Below, one piece after another: positions 16,778 to 24,388 of a stretch of 64,000 nt of DNA. The notes beneath the pieces were generated by a model that saw only the letters and a list, made by a program, of their open reading frames with translations, had not been told where the DNA came from and did no database searches. Position numbers and translations under genes: made by a program. Source of the stretch: CAWBOY01 sp963790585 (lineage in GTDB: Bacteria; Planctomycetota; Planctomycetia; Gemmatales; Gemmataceae). Every line of letters starts with the position of its first letter. The stretch's first letter is position 1. Location of the stretch: positions 186,001-250,000 of the forward strand of contig CAWBOY010000008.1 in assembly GCA_963790585.1 (NCBI GenBank). The letters are read 5' to 3'.

Positions 16778-17914
16778 TTACTTGATCGACCCAATCTTTT
16801 CCTCAACGCGCTTGACCAGGTCCTTTGGCAGCGGGGCGTAAGACATGCTCTCGGCAAAGGCCTGGCCGTCGTGGGTTGCCCAGGTCAGAAAGTCGACTAC
16901 TTTCTTTTGTTCCTGGGCCGGTTGACTCTGATAAAGGACCGCCCAAATCGTGCCGCAGATTGGGTAGGCGTCTTTCCCTGGCTTGTTGGTTAGCCGGAAT
17001 GTCAGATCGGCTGGGACTTCGCCGATGGAGCCTTCGAGAGCCGCTGTGATGTTCTTGGCCGTGACGTGGATGAAGGCGGTTTTGTCCTTATTTTGGACAG
17101 CTCCGTAGGTGAGCACTTCGTCTTCGGCGATTTTTTCCTTGCTTTCGGATTCGGGTTTGAAGGCATGGAGCAGATCGACGTAGCCGAGCGCGCCTTCGGT
17201 TTCCTCGACGAAACGGGCCACGCCGAAGCTTCGGGTTTTGCCCTCGCCGACGCCGGCGGGCCATTTGAGTTCGCTCTTTGCTTCGCCCATCGCTGCTTTC
17301 CAGGCTTCGCTGGCGCCTTGGAGATAATCGGCGAAAATGTAAGTCGTACCGCTCGAATCTTCGCGGTGAACGGGAATGATTTTGACGTCAGGCAGGGCGA
17401 CGCCCTCGTTGATTTTTTTGATGGCCGGGTCGTTCCATTTGGTGATTTTGCCCAGATAAATGTCGGCCAATACATCAGCGGTGAAGTTCAACGGCGGCTT
17501 GTCTTTGAGTTCCTTGAGGTTGTAGGCTGGCACTACGGCACACAGCACGACAGGAATGTGGAGTACCTCGCCGCCCTTGGCCTTGGCTTTTTTCAACTGC
17601 TCTTCGGTCAGCGGCGCATGAACGAAACCGATCTGATAGAATTGGTCGATCATGTTGTTCACCCCCTTGGTCGAGCCGGACGAGTCGTAATCGACCTGGA
17701 CGACCTTGTCTTTGCGATAGCGGCTGGCCCAGCGGTTCTCGAGGATCATCGCCGCGCTCGACGTACCCCCGGTTCGCAACTGAAGCGACGGTGACATCTT
17801 CTCCGGCGCGATGAAATAGGCGGGCGAGAAATAGACCAGACATCCCAAACCTATACCAACGAGTACGATAACCGCGATTCGGGCAATAGAGACGTTGCCT
17901 GTCCCTTTCTCCAT
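16778..17914 (-). CDS. pstS: Phosphate ABC transporter substrate-binding protein PstS (second copy)
   Basis: 378 residues from ATG 17914, selected because GGGGAG lies 7 bases upstream. A hydrophobic N-terminal segment (IAVIVLVGIGLGCLVYFSPAYF) is a signal anchor or uncleaved leader. The binding fold has YDSSGSTKGVNNM, FVHAPLTEEQL, VLADIYLGKITKWNDPAIKKIN, and VHREDSSGTTYIFADYL, where the Ser/Gly/Thr loop contacts phosphate, and GALGYVDL. It stands alone, 22 kb from the pst operon, whose own PstS is a distant paralogue. Separate copies often differ in affinity or induction; that is inference here. Confidence 0.92.
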   Translation of the reverse strand: MEKGTGNVSIARIAVIVLVGIGLGCLVYFSPAYFIAPEKMSPSLQLRTGGTSSAAMILENRWASRYRKDKVVQVDYDSSGSTKGVNNMIDQFYQIGFVHAPLTEEQLKKAKAKGGEVLHIPVVLCAVVPAYNLKELKDKPPLNFTADVLADIYLGKITKWNDPAIKKINEGVALPDVKIIPVHREDSSGTTYIFADYLQGASEAWKAAMGEAKSELKWPAGVGEGKTRSFGVARFVEETEGALGYVDLLHAFKPESESKEKIAEDEVLTYGAVQNKDKTAFIHVTAKNITAALEGSIGEVPADLTFRLTNKPGKDAYPICGTIWAVLYQSQPAQEQKKVVDFLTWATHDGQAFAESMSYAPLPKDLVKRVEEKIGSIK

Positions 17915-18110
17915 CGGAATGCTCCCCAAAAATACGTGGATTCATCAGCGTTGCGCTGCTTGGTGCAAGAGGCTAAAGATTAGCTAGGAAACGGAATTGT
18001 GGATTCGGTGTAGAAATGATGAGTGTATGATGAGTTTGTTGGCGCTGGCGGCTTCGACGCTTTGCCGTGTTCGGGGCCGGCTGATGCCTATCGGTCGCGT
18101 CGTTCGTCGT

Positions 18111-18173
18111 CCAGACTAAATTCATGGGTGGCAACAGACATTCCTGTCTGTGCAGCCCATGAATTTAGTCTGG
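18111..18173. repeat. Inverted repeat with CAGACATTCCTGTCTG core, copy 2
   Basis: Outer arms CCAGACTAAATTCATGGG and CCCATGAATTTAGTCTGG are complementary over 18 bases, enclosing ACAGACATTCCTGTCTGTGC. It shares core and outer word with 15464-15596. Confidence 0.85.
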
Positions 18174-18279
18174 GCCGGGCACTAGGACCGCAAGTGCATC
18201 CTGGCAGAGTTACTGGAGTTATAATACACTTTTACTCGCTGTTCGTGTTGGCAGGCTTTAGTCCTCACGGAGTGAGATC

Positions 18280-19635
18280 ATGAAGGCTCTTTTCGCTGCG
18301 CTTTTCTTTCTATTCCTTACGGCGGCTGCAATTGCGGCCTTCTTCCAGAAGGGAGTTGACGATGAGGCTAGAGACAAAGCGATCCGAAAATTCCTTGCAG
18401 AACAACAGGCCGAGGCCAAGGAAATTCATGCAAAAACACGATTCGACGACGAATCGGACGAAAAGAAAGTGCCTGAAAAAGGATTGAGTCCGAACATACT
18501 CACGTCCAAGCAGATCGCGGATGGCGCGCTCTTGCTGTTTGACGGCGAGACAACCTTCGGATGGCGGATCGACGGCGAGAGAACCCTCGGATGGCGGATC
18601 GAAGGGGAGGCCGCAGTTAAAGACGGCTGGCTTATTTTAGGAGGGACGAAAGCCACGAAAGCCTATCTGCCAACACACTTTCCTGACAACTATAAGCTCA
18701 CTTATGAAGCGTTCGGAAAAGGTGGATCGGACAAATCTTTCATCGTTCAAACAGAAAGGGTCTCCAAGGACGATGGCTTTCAAAAGGGTGGCTCAGGCAT
18801 GCATGATGACCTTCGTCGGCATTACGTGGCGTCGTCAAGGGTCGATGGGATCTTGACGTTAATCGACGACTCTGGCCCTACGTCCACTTGGTCCAGCAGG
18901 AACACAACGCCAGCAACGCAGGAAATGCATTTTGAAGTACCGGCGAACTGCACGCTTCACCTGCGCGACGTCAAGCTGAAGATGACTCAAGCCACCAGCC
19001 TGTTGAACGGAAAAGACCTCGCCGGATGGAAGAAATACCAGGGTGACGCAGCTCGCGCCAAATCTGAATTCTCCGTAAACAAGAGTGGCGAACTCACCAT
19101 CAAAAACGGCCCTGGCGATCTCCAAACAGAGAAATCGTTCGACGATTTCATCCTCCAGCTCGACTGCAAAACCAACGGCAAAAACCTCAACGGCGGCGTC
19201 CGCTTCCGCTGTTTACCGGGAGAATTCCAAAGCGGATACGAAGCCAAGATCCATAACGGCTGGACGGAGGAACCTGAGAAGGAGTACACGATCGACATAT
19301 CCGATCCAAGGACGCCGGGACTCCAACCTAAGATCAAATCAGCAGCGATCAATTGGGGCACAGGCGCCCTTCAAGGGCATCTGCCCGCGCGGAAGGCAGT
19401 TGCCCGTGACAACGAATGGTTCACCATGACCGTGATGGCGCAGGGGCGCCATATCGCGACCTGGGTAAATGGCATCCAGGTCGTCGACTGGACTGATAAT
19501 CGACCAGTCAACGACGACGCCCGAAAAGGCTGCTGTCTCGAAAGCGGACCAATCAGTCTGCAGGGCGATGATCCGACCACGGATTTGTGCTTCCGCAACA
19601 TTCGCATCACGGAGTTGCCGCGGGTCAAGAAGTGA
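18280..19635 (+). CDS. Secreted two-domain DUF1080 (3-keto-disaccharide hydrolase-like) protein
   Basis: 451 residues. The N-terminus has a leader (ALFAALFFLFLTAAAIAAFF) and then a charged helix to about 65. A first DUF1080-like unit covers about 80-235 (GALLLFDGETTFGWRI, LPTHFPDNYKLTYEAFGKGG). A second, fuller unit starts LLNGKDLAGWKKYQGD at about 243 and includes GGVRFRCLPGEFQSGYEAKIHN and WNGIQVVDWTD. The fold is a lectin-like jelly roll; some members hydrolyse 3-keto sugars. A 30-base tandem duplication (18541-18600) doubles DGE-T-GWRI in the first unit. GGAG precedes the ATG, and a TATAAT lies at 18220-18225 without a clear -35. No partner gene is adjacent. Confidence 0.85.
   Translation: MKALFAALFFLFLTAAAIAAFFQKGVDDEARDKAIRKFLAEQQAEAKEIHAKTRFDDESDEKKVPEKGLSPNILTSKQIADGALLLFDGETTFGWRIDGERTLGWRIEGEAAVKDGWLILGGTKATKAYLPTHFPDNYKLTYEAFGKGGSDKSFIVQTERVSKDDGFQKGGSGMHDDLRRHYVASSRVDGILTLIDDSGPTSTWSSRNTTPATQEMHFEVPANCTLHLRDVKLKMTQATSLLNGKDLAGWKKYQGDAARAKSEFSVNKSGELTIKNGPGDLQTEKSFDDFILQLDCKTNGKNLNGGVRFRCLPGEFQSGYEAKIHNGWTEEPEKEYTIDISDPRTPGLQPKIKSAAINWGTGALQGHLPARKAVARDNEWFTMTVMAQGRHIATWVNGIQVVDWTDNRPVNDDARKGCCLESGPISLQGDDPTTDLCFRNIRITELPRVKK
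18541..18600 (+). repeat. In-frame 30-base tandem duplication in the DUF1080 gene
   Basis: Bases 18541-18570 and 18571-18600 differ at only two positions and encode DGETTFGWRI and DGERTLGWRI. The near-identity points to a recent duplication at the edge of a DUF1080 beta-strand. Confidence 0.8.
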
Positions 19636-20275
19636 TGGATCGGTGTCGAACGAACGGGAAGGGTTCAGCTTGCCCTGATCTTGAAAGAACGCGATCAGGC
19701 GATCTACCAGCAACCAATGCTGATAAGGCGAGCCATGAGCGATAAGACCGACCAGAAACGGAAGCCTCTGATGACGTGCGGCTTCGACGAATTCGCTGTC
19801 ATGACACTGAAGGCAGAGCCCAATCCGCAGGCAAAAATTAAACCGCCTCCAAATGAGAACGCTCCCCTGTTGACGGTCGAGGCAGACGAAATGACGGAAT
19901 TCGTCGTGAACGCGATTTCGGCGAAGGATCTCGCGACGCAGACTGGGACGACTTGATCGGCGGCGGTTGTGATGCGCTGACTGTGGAGCAGTCGCTCGAG
20001 CAGATGTGGGAGACAGGCGAGTGAGACGGCTTTGTGGGGATAATTCCCATACCGTGCTGGATTCGGCGAAGCGGGAGGCGGCTGGAGTGCCAAAGCAGAG
20101 CTATCGGCCGGGCGGAGGGCAGATAAGCGGCGACCTGGCAAGTAACACTCGGCACATCAAGCGGCGGGTGACTATAGCAATTATTGCCCAACTTTAGGTT
20201 GAGTGGGATAACTGCGGGCGCGAGCCAATAAAATGGCTTGGGCGTTGCCACTTAACGGCTTGCTGAGAAGTTCAA
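19636..20275. other. Poorly coding stretch with a possible decayed minus-strand frame
   Basis: No intact gene is recognisable. On the minus strand an uninterrupted frame from about 19940 down to 19640 reads protein-like text (IGLCLQCHDSEFVEAA, then LLVDRLIAFFQDQGK) but has no clear start and runs into the antisense of the DUF1080 gene. The region begins the atypical island that extends to 24388. The promoter of the downstream nuclease pair probably lies in the last 200 bases. Confidence 0.3.
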
Positions 20276-21277
20276 ATGGTTGGACCGCAAAAGGCGATCA
20301 CGTTCTGTTGGTGGAACCTTCATAATTTTGCTCACTTCGAAGCGGGCAATGCAAGTGAATCTCGCTGGCCGAAGCGGGTGAACGACTTTGAGGACAAGAG
20401 AGATCGCATTGTGGCGACGCTACAAGAACTTTTCGGCAATAAGTTCCCTGACCTTTTGGCGGTCTGCGAGATCACCCGGGAAGCGGCATCTGATTTGGCT
20501 GGTCGCATGCCCGCCTTCGATGTTGTGGTTGCTCCCCCTTATCCCCACGACGATGGGTTTCAGGTCGCGGTCCTGTACCGTAAAGGAGTCGGGTTCTCGG
20601 CCGACACCCTGTTGTTGCCGTTTGAAAAGTTGGACGTACCTGAGGAAACTCGACCGATGGTCGCGGTCCGGTACACTCAGGCGGGCCAAGTTATTCGGTT
20701 TGTGGCATGCCATTGGACTTCCTTCAAGGAACCCAGCTCTCAAACGACGAGGCAAAAACTAGCCGATTACCTTCGAGGCGACACCTATGACTTCTTGAAG
20801 CCGAATACCTCCGGGGCTCGCTCGGACCGCCCCACTGTGATTCTTGGCGATCTAAATGAAGAGCCGACCTCGTCCCTGTTCGAGGAGCACTTGAAAGCAG
20901 CCCGAGACCACAATTCGGGCCGCCAGCGCGCCCACTGGCGTGACCGTCAAGTGAGGCGTGTGCGTTTATATAATGCCTCATGGCGATTCCTCGGTGAGCA
21001 GGAACCCTACGGTGGCGGGGCACCAACTCCGGGAATTGCAGGGACCTTTTACAATGACAATCTGGGCTGGCGAACTTTCGATCACGTGCTCGTGTCAGGC
21101 GGCCTCCTCAGCGCCCCGCCTCCTTCTCTTGATGAGGCAAACACTCGGGTAGCCGCCACAGCCGCCATGATGTCTCCAGGCGGCAAGCCACTACCGTTTG
21201 AGGCGATTGGGAAACCTGGAATTTCGGATCACCTTCCCATTACGGGCAGGGTCATACTTTCGGAGGGCGCGAAATGA
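20276..21277 (+). CDS. Endonuclease/exonuclease/phosphatase (EEP) superfamily protein
   Basis: 333 residues with every catalytic block of the EEP (DNase I-like) fold: WNLHNF (Asn14) at the first strand, Glu65 in AVCEIT, His146 in RFVACHWTSF, GDLNEEP (Asp192, Asn194), TFDHVLV (Asp269) and SDHLPI (317-322). There is no signal peptide, so it should act in the cytoplasm. The spacing suits a metal-dependent phosphodiesterase on nucleic acid, a nucleotide or a phospholipid; which one cannot be told. The stop overlaps the next start by 4 bases (ATGA), implying coupled translation with the unknown protein at 21274. It sits in an island of gene fragments, consistent with acquisition, and is the only large intact gene there. 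Confidence 0.86.
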   Translation: MVGPQKAITFCWWNLHNFAHFEAGNASESRWPKRVNDFEDKRDRIVATLQELFGNKFPDLLAVCEITREAASDLAGRMPAFDVVVAPPYPHDDGFQVAVLYRKGVGFSADTLLLPFEKLDVPEETRPMVAVRYTQAGQVIRFVACHWTSFKEPSSQTTRQKLADYLRGDTYDFLKPNTSGARSDRPTVILGDLNEEPTSSLFEEHLKAARDHNSGRQRAHWRDRQVRRVRLYNASWRFLGEQEPYGGGAPTPGIAGTFYNDNLGWRTFDHVLVSGGLLSAPPPSLDEANTRVAATAAMMSPGGKPLPFEAIGKPGISDHLPITGRVILSEGAK

Positions 21278-21777
21278 GTACGCCAGCGGCGGATTACGAA
21301 CAATTGCTCCGAGAGGCGATCTCCCAAGCCAAAGTCGGAGCGCCGCAGGTAGCGGACGAGTTGCGAAGTTGTGCATCCCAGGCTGCCGAAGCGATCGCCA
21401 AAGTTACGGGCGGGGTCGCCGCCCTAGATTTAATTCCGTTGGAGAGGCCGGATGAAGCTCCGTCATCCTTCCAACTTCTCCTGCGGAGGGTCGAGCATGA
21501 GGGACCGCCGTCTGACCTTGGTATCTACCAGTTGTCTGAGGCTGGCTATCCAATTCAGAGATGGTTTTCGCGAGGGAGCTGGGAAAGCAACCCGAATCAA
21601 ACTGAGCACTCGTACCTAAACAAGAATGCCTTGGAAGGGCACTTCCGCTGGATGGTTTCGGACCGGTCATCGAGGCTTGTGGTTCTAGTCGCATTCATCA
21701 TGCAGCAGGCTCGTAAGGATAGAAGCTCGACCAGTGTCCCTAAAACCAAGCGCGACAAGAAGAAACCTGCGGAATAA
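21274..21777 (+). CDS. Unknown protein translationally coupled to the EEP nuclease
   Basis: I do not recognise this 167-residue protein. Its first 45 residues are helical and alanine-rich (YEQLLREAISQAKVGAPQVADELRSCASQAAEAI), the middle has mixed character with GYPIQRWFSRGSWESNPNQ, and a hydrophobic stretch VVLVAFIMQQA at about 143 precedes a lysine-rich tail (KTKRDKKKPAE). No signal peptide or clear membrane helix is evident. The ATG lies inside the nuclease stop (ATGA). Tight coupling to a nuclease-fold gene suggests a regulator, inhibitor or adaptor of it, as in toxin-antitoxin or defence pairs, but that rests only on layout. Confidence 0.7.
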   Translation: MSTPAADYEQLLREAISQAKVGAPQVADELRSCASQAAEAIAKVTGGVAALDLIPLERPDEAPSSFQLLLRRVEHEGPPSDLGIYQLSEAGYPIQRWFSRGSWESNPNQTEHSYLNKNALEGHFRWMVSDRSSRLVVLVAFIMQQARKDRSSTSVPKTKRDKKKPAE

Positions 21778-21867
21778 GAACCGACGAGAGTGGTTGGCCT
21801 ACACATACAAGAACGGCTCTGAGCGCACCTGCTGAAAGCGTTCATTAGGCGGCAGAGTTTCATTTAG

Positions 21868-22305
21868 AGTGGCCATCCGTTCGACATCGCGACGTGCATG
21901 AATTACACCGGCCTTGATCCGTTTACGAAACAAGAAATCTATGTGGCGAAGGGGCTCGGCGGCCGAAAATCACAGCGGGCACTGGTTCAGTTCTTCAATC
22001 CGGAGAATCACTTCATAGTGCGAGAAGCCCTCCTACAGGCATGGCGAGGAGATCTGATCGGCGGGGGTTGTGATTATTTGATCCCAACGCAGCCGCCAAA
22101 GGAGGCATTGGAGGCACGCAGGCGGCAGGCCAATGGGACGGCTCGCGGCGATCACTATAATAAGGTGGCGAACCTGACGAAAGCAGAACCGGCTAGCGAG
22201 CATGGTCTGCCGAAGCAGCGCCACCGGTCGGGCCAGCAGGCGGTGGGGCGGCAAGAAAAGGAAATCCGTAGCAGAAAACTAACTCTGTATCGACATTCTC
22301 GGTGA
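21868..22305 (+). pseudogene. C-terminal fragment of a YgiQ-family radical SAM protein
   Basis: From 21874 the frame reads HPFDIATCMNYTGLDPFTKQ, then EIYVAKGLGGRKSQRALVQFF, NPENHFIVREAL, DLIGGGCDYLIPTQPPKEAL and an Arg/Lys-rich tail. This is the C-terminal region (about 140 of some 650-700 residues) of YgiQ (UPF0313). An in-frame TAG at 21865-21867 ends the similarity upstream, and the radical SAM core with its CxxxCxxC cluster is missing. An ATG at 21898 could start a short product, but nothing functional would remain. The fragment marks a deletion or recombination endpoint next to the nuclease pair. Confidence 0.82.
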
Positions 22306-22317
22306 GGCTAGACCCGG

Positions 22318-22671
22318 ATGCGCAGTCATAAGGGAAGTCGTAGGATCTTGGTCAGTGGCGTCGAGTTTCGTTGGCGGGCTACCGGTAATGATGGTTACAT
22401 TTCAATTGGGATATGGCCCACAAACAACATCGGCCCCTTCATCCAAGGCAACCTCAGCTACCACGAGACTTAGATCGACAACGGTGACGAGAGTCTGTCT
22501 TCGATGAGGAACCAGATCGTCGTCACGAACCGTATCGTTCGGCGGATCATTGAACACGCTACAACCTCCTTCGGCTACGACCCTCAGGTGCGTGGAAAGG
22601 AACTCAACCTCAAGGTTCTTGATGGCGTAGTCGAATGGGGCGATGCCGTCCGCGGCAAGAGTTCCAGCTAG
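22318..22671 (+). pseudogene. Hypothetical protein gene with in-frame TAG at codon 52
   Basis: An ATG at 22318 opens 117 sense codons with one internal TAG (22471-22473) where the context (YHET-stop-IDNGDES) suggests a former Trp (TGG to TAG). Flanking text is clearly protein-like: FRWRATGNDGYISIGIWPTN before, NQIVVTNRIVRRIIEHATT and KELNLKVLDGVVEWGDAVR after. I cannot assign a domain. It is followed 25 bases later by a PD-(D/E)XK-like gene on the same strand, so the two may have formed a unit. Either a nonsense mutation or a sequencing error would explain the stop. Confidence 0.6.
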
Positions 22672-22696
22672 CCGGCGCACCGGCAAGGAGCAAGTC

Positions 22697-22984
22697 ATGC
22701 ACTTCCCGAAGCGGCTCGCGAAAGAGAACACCGACGCCCGCGAGGAGGTCCTGAACCACCGTCTACATTACGACCTGAAGATCGCTCCTGCTGAGCGCGA
22801 CTATCACCTCCTGTCCTACATTGCGGACGTGGACCACGACGGCTTCGACGTCATTCTTGACGACCGTGACAACCTCCGGAAGATCCAGCTTAAGTCGACG
22901 GTCAAGAAGGTAAGCGTCTTCAGGCCGGAGATCTACTTCATGGTGCGCCAGGCGGCTGCCCAAGGCAAGGTCAAGGGAGTTTGA
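22697..22984 (+). CDS. Short PD-(D/E)XK-like nuclease-fold protein, probably truncated
   Basis: 95 residues from ATG 22697 with GGAG 7 bases upstream. The pattern GFDVILDDRDNLRKIQLKST (about 50-69) fits the D...(E/Q)xK core of the PD-(D/E)XK fold: Asp52 on one strand and QLK on the next. An upstream helix with KENTDAREEVLNHRLHYDLK may supply the early acidic residue. Family members are normally longer than 150 residues, and the C-terminus here becomes unconvincing after VSVFRPEI, so a truncation or shift is likely. Proteins of this type occur in restriction, repair and mobile elements. The role is unknown. Confidence 0.5.
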   Translation: MHFPKRLAKENTDAREEVLNHRLHYDLKIAPAERDYHLLSYIADVDHDGFDVILDDRDNLRKIQLKSTVKKVSVFRPEIYFMVRQAAAQGKVKGV

Positions 22985-23402
22985 TTTGAGGGTGATTGAT
23001 TGCTCCCCCATAGGCATCAAATTTAGGCTCATTCCATCGCATTTCCGGTCAGGCCGCGCAACGAATCCGTCGAAGCTACTTGCCATCATAGTCGCTTCGT
23101 GTGAACGCAACCTATTTTCATTGCACTACTTAGGCCATATTCTCACTTGTCATCCGTGCCGTTCCTTGGCCAAGGAATTCATTCAGGGGTTGTGTCACTT
23201 CTGAGCGCAACGAATTTTTCGGCCTGGTCTGCGCTAGGGGTTGTTGCGAGTGAGCGGTTCATCGCCTTAACTTGATGCTTATGGGGCGTTGAGATGCGCT
23301 AATCCCCGTAGGAGTCAAGTAAGCGTTCTGCATTTGTGTCTCGCACCAAAAGGAGACAACGAATCATCAGAAGCGAATGAACAGGATCGAGACTTTATTT
23401 CC

Positions 23403-23482
23403 GTTTGGCTGTTTCCAAACGGATTCGCGTGGAGGGTCTGCGAGAGTTCTGTGTGTGCGCGCAATGCAATCCATTAAGAGGG
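23403..23482 (+). repeat. Dispersed ~80-base element, copy 1
   Basis: The element starts with a GTTTGG...CCAAAC hairpin and contains AGTTCTGTGTGTG and GCAATGCAATCCATT. It matches 35254-35336 in the same orientation with about a dozen differences and one small insertion. Neither copy is within a gene. Conservation beyond the hairpin suggests a defined unit, possibly a small RNA gene or a non-autonomous mobile element. Confidence 0.7.
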
Positions 23483-23521
23483 TTCAGAAAGAATGCGAAA
23501 GGCAGCGCATGTGTGTCCTGC

Positions 23522-23565
23522 TTTGGTACTCCAAAGCATGCTTTCGAGTACCAAAGCATGACACC
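23522..23565. repeat. Dispersed TACTCCAAAGCATGC element, copy 2
   Basis: This is a palindrome, GGTACTC...AGCATGCT...GAGTACC, followed by AAAGCATGACACC. It is the better-preserved partner of 14842-14883. Confidence 0.7.
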
Positions 23566-23595
23566 CGGCGCCGGGGGGGGTACCACACAAGAATG

Positions 23596-23699
23596 TTGGC
23601 GCGACGGTCCGGGCCGCGGCGCAAGATCAATGCTGCCAAGTGGTTGTGTTAGCCGACCGTCGCGCCAAGGTGATGTGCATTCTTGGCGCGACGGTCGGC
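23596..23699. repeat. TTGGCGCGACGGTC repeat cluster with a perfect hairpin
   Basis: Three copies of the GCGCGACGGTC word lie here. Bases 23652-23669 and 23682-23699 form a perfect 18-base stem (GCCGACCGTCGCGCCAAG). The same word forms a hairpin at 53214-53256 with a third half-copy at 53299. Confidence 0.8.
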
Positions 23700-23963
23700 A
23701 CGCAATGTTCCGCGCGGAACATTGGAGGGCTAGGACGGTGTTATGCCTTGAGTCAGTAATTTAGCAGGGAGGTCCTTTTGAATGCGCCTTGCGGAAGCGT
23801 AATCAGAAGTGTCCGCCTCGAAATATGCTGGTGAGACATAGCCGGAAACGAAATGTGGGTGAGCGAACGTAAATTCTTATAGACACAGAAGATTCAACTT
23901 GCTGGAATTCGTTCGGTGGAGTTGTGGGCAATACTGTTCGGCACACGGGTTGGCGGGCAGTCC

Positions 23964-24130
23964 TTACCGCGAAGGGGTTTCCTATCAAAGCCCAGGCCAA
24001 GCACAGCGCCGCCCTGGGGAATCAGCTCCTCGATGAAACCCCTTCGGGGTAGATAGGGATTCTTTGGCGTCGCTTCCCAGGGCGGCGCTGCGCTTGCCCT
24101 GGGCTTTGATAGGAAACCCCTTCGGGGTAA
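23964..24130. repeat. Long compound inverted repeat
   Basis: The left part (GCGAAGGGGTTTCCTATCAAAG, CCCAGG, CAGCGCCGCCCTGGG) is mirrored on the right (CCCAGGGCGGCGCTG, CCCTGGGCTTTGATAGGAAACCCCTTCGGGGTAA). A smaller AACCCCTTCGGGGT hairpin lies in the loop. Arms exceed 50 bases with few mismatches. It lies about 260 bases before the DUF1592 gene. Confidence 0.8.
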
Positions 24131-24388
24131 ACGCACTGCCGATCGTAGTGCTTTCCCTGCTAAACGTTCGCAGGGGAATTTTCGTTTGGGTGTAGGTAGC
24201 GGCGCAATCGAGAGTGTCCACTCCTGAGCGAACTGGTGAGACAGAGGCCTGAGCTGAGGGCCCCCTTCGCCGATTTGTGCTGGAATCGCTATTCAAGTGT
24301 ATGCTGCTACTGTACCTTCCTTCCGATTTGTTCGGGGCAAGCCGATGCCTAACGGTTGCCTCGTTCGTCTGCCCGATAGGTATTACCC

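Larger units (their letters stand above)
22985..24388. other. 1.4-kb repeat-rich region without a recognisable gene
   Basis: No frame in this stretch has convincing protein character. It holds at least four repeat structures listed separately (23403-23482, 23522-23565, 23596-23699, 23964-24130). It closes the atypical island that began near 19640, and the next certain gene starts at 24389. I see no transposase, integrase or attachment-site pair. Confidence 0.5.

Noticed and set aside
19955..19990. DLIGGGCDAL text resembling the YgiQ C-terminus
   Set aside because: Only about eight residues match and the flanks do not; too short to call a second fragment.
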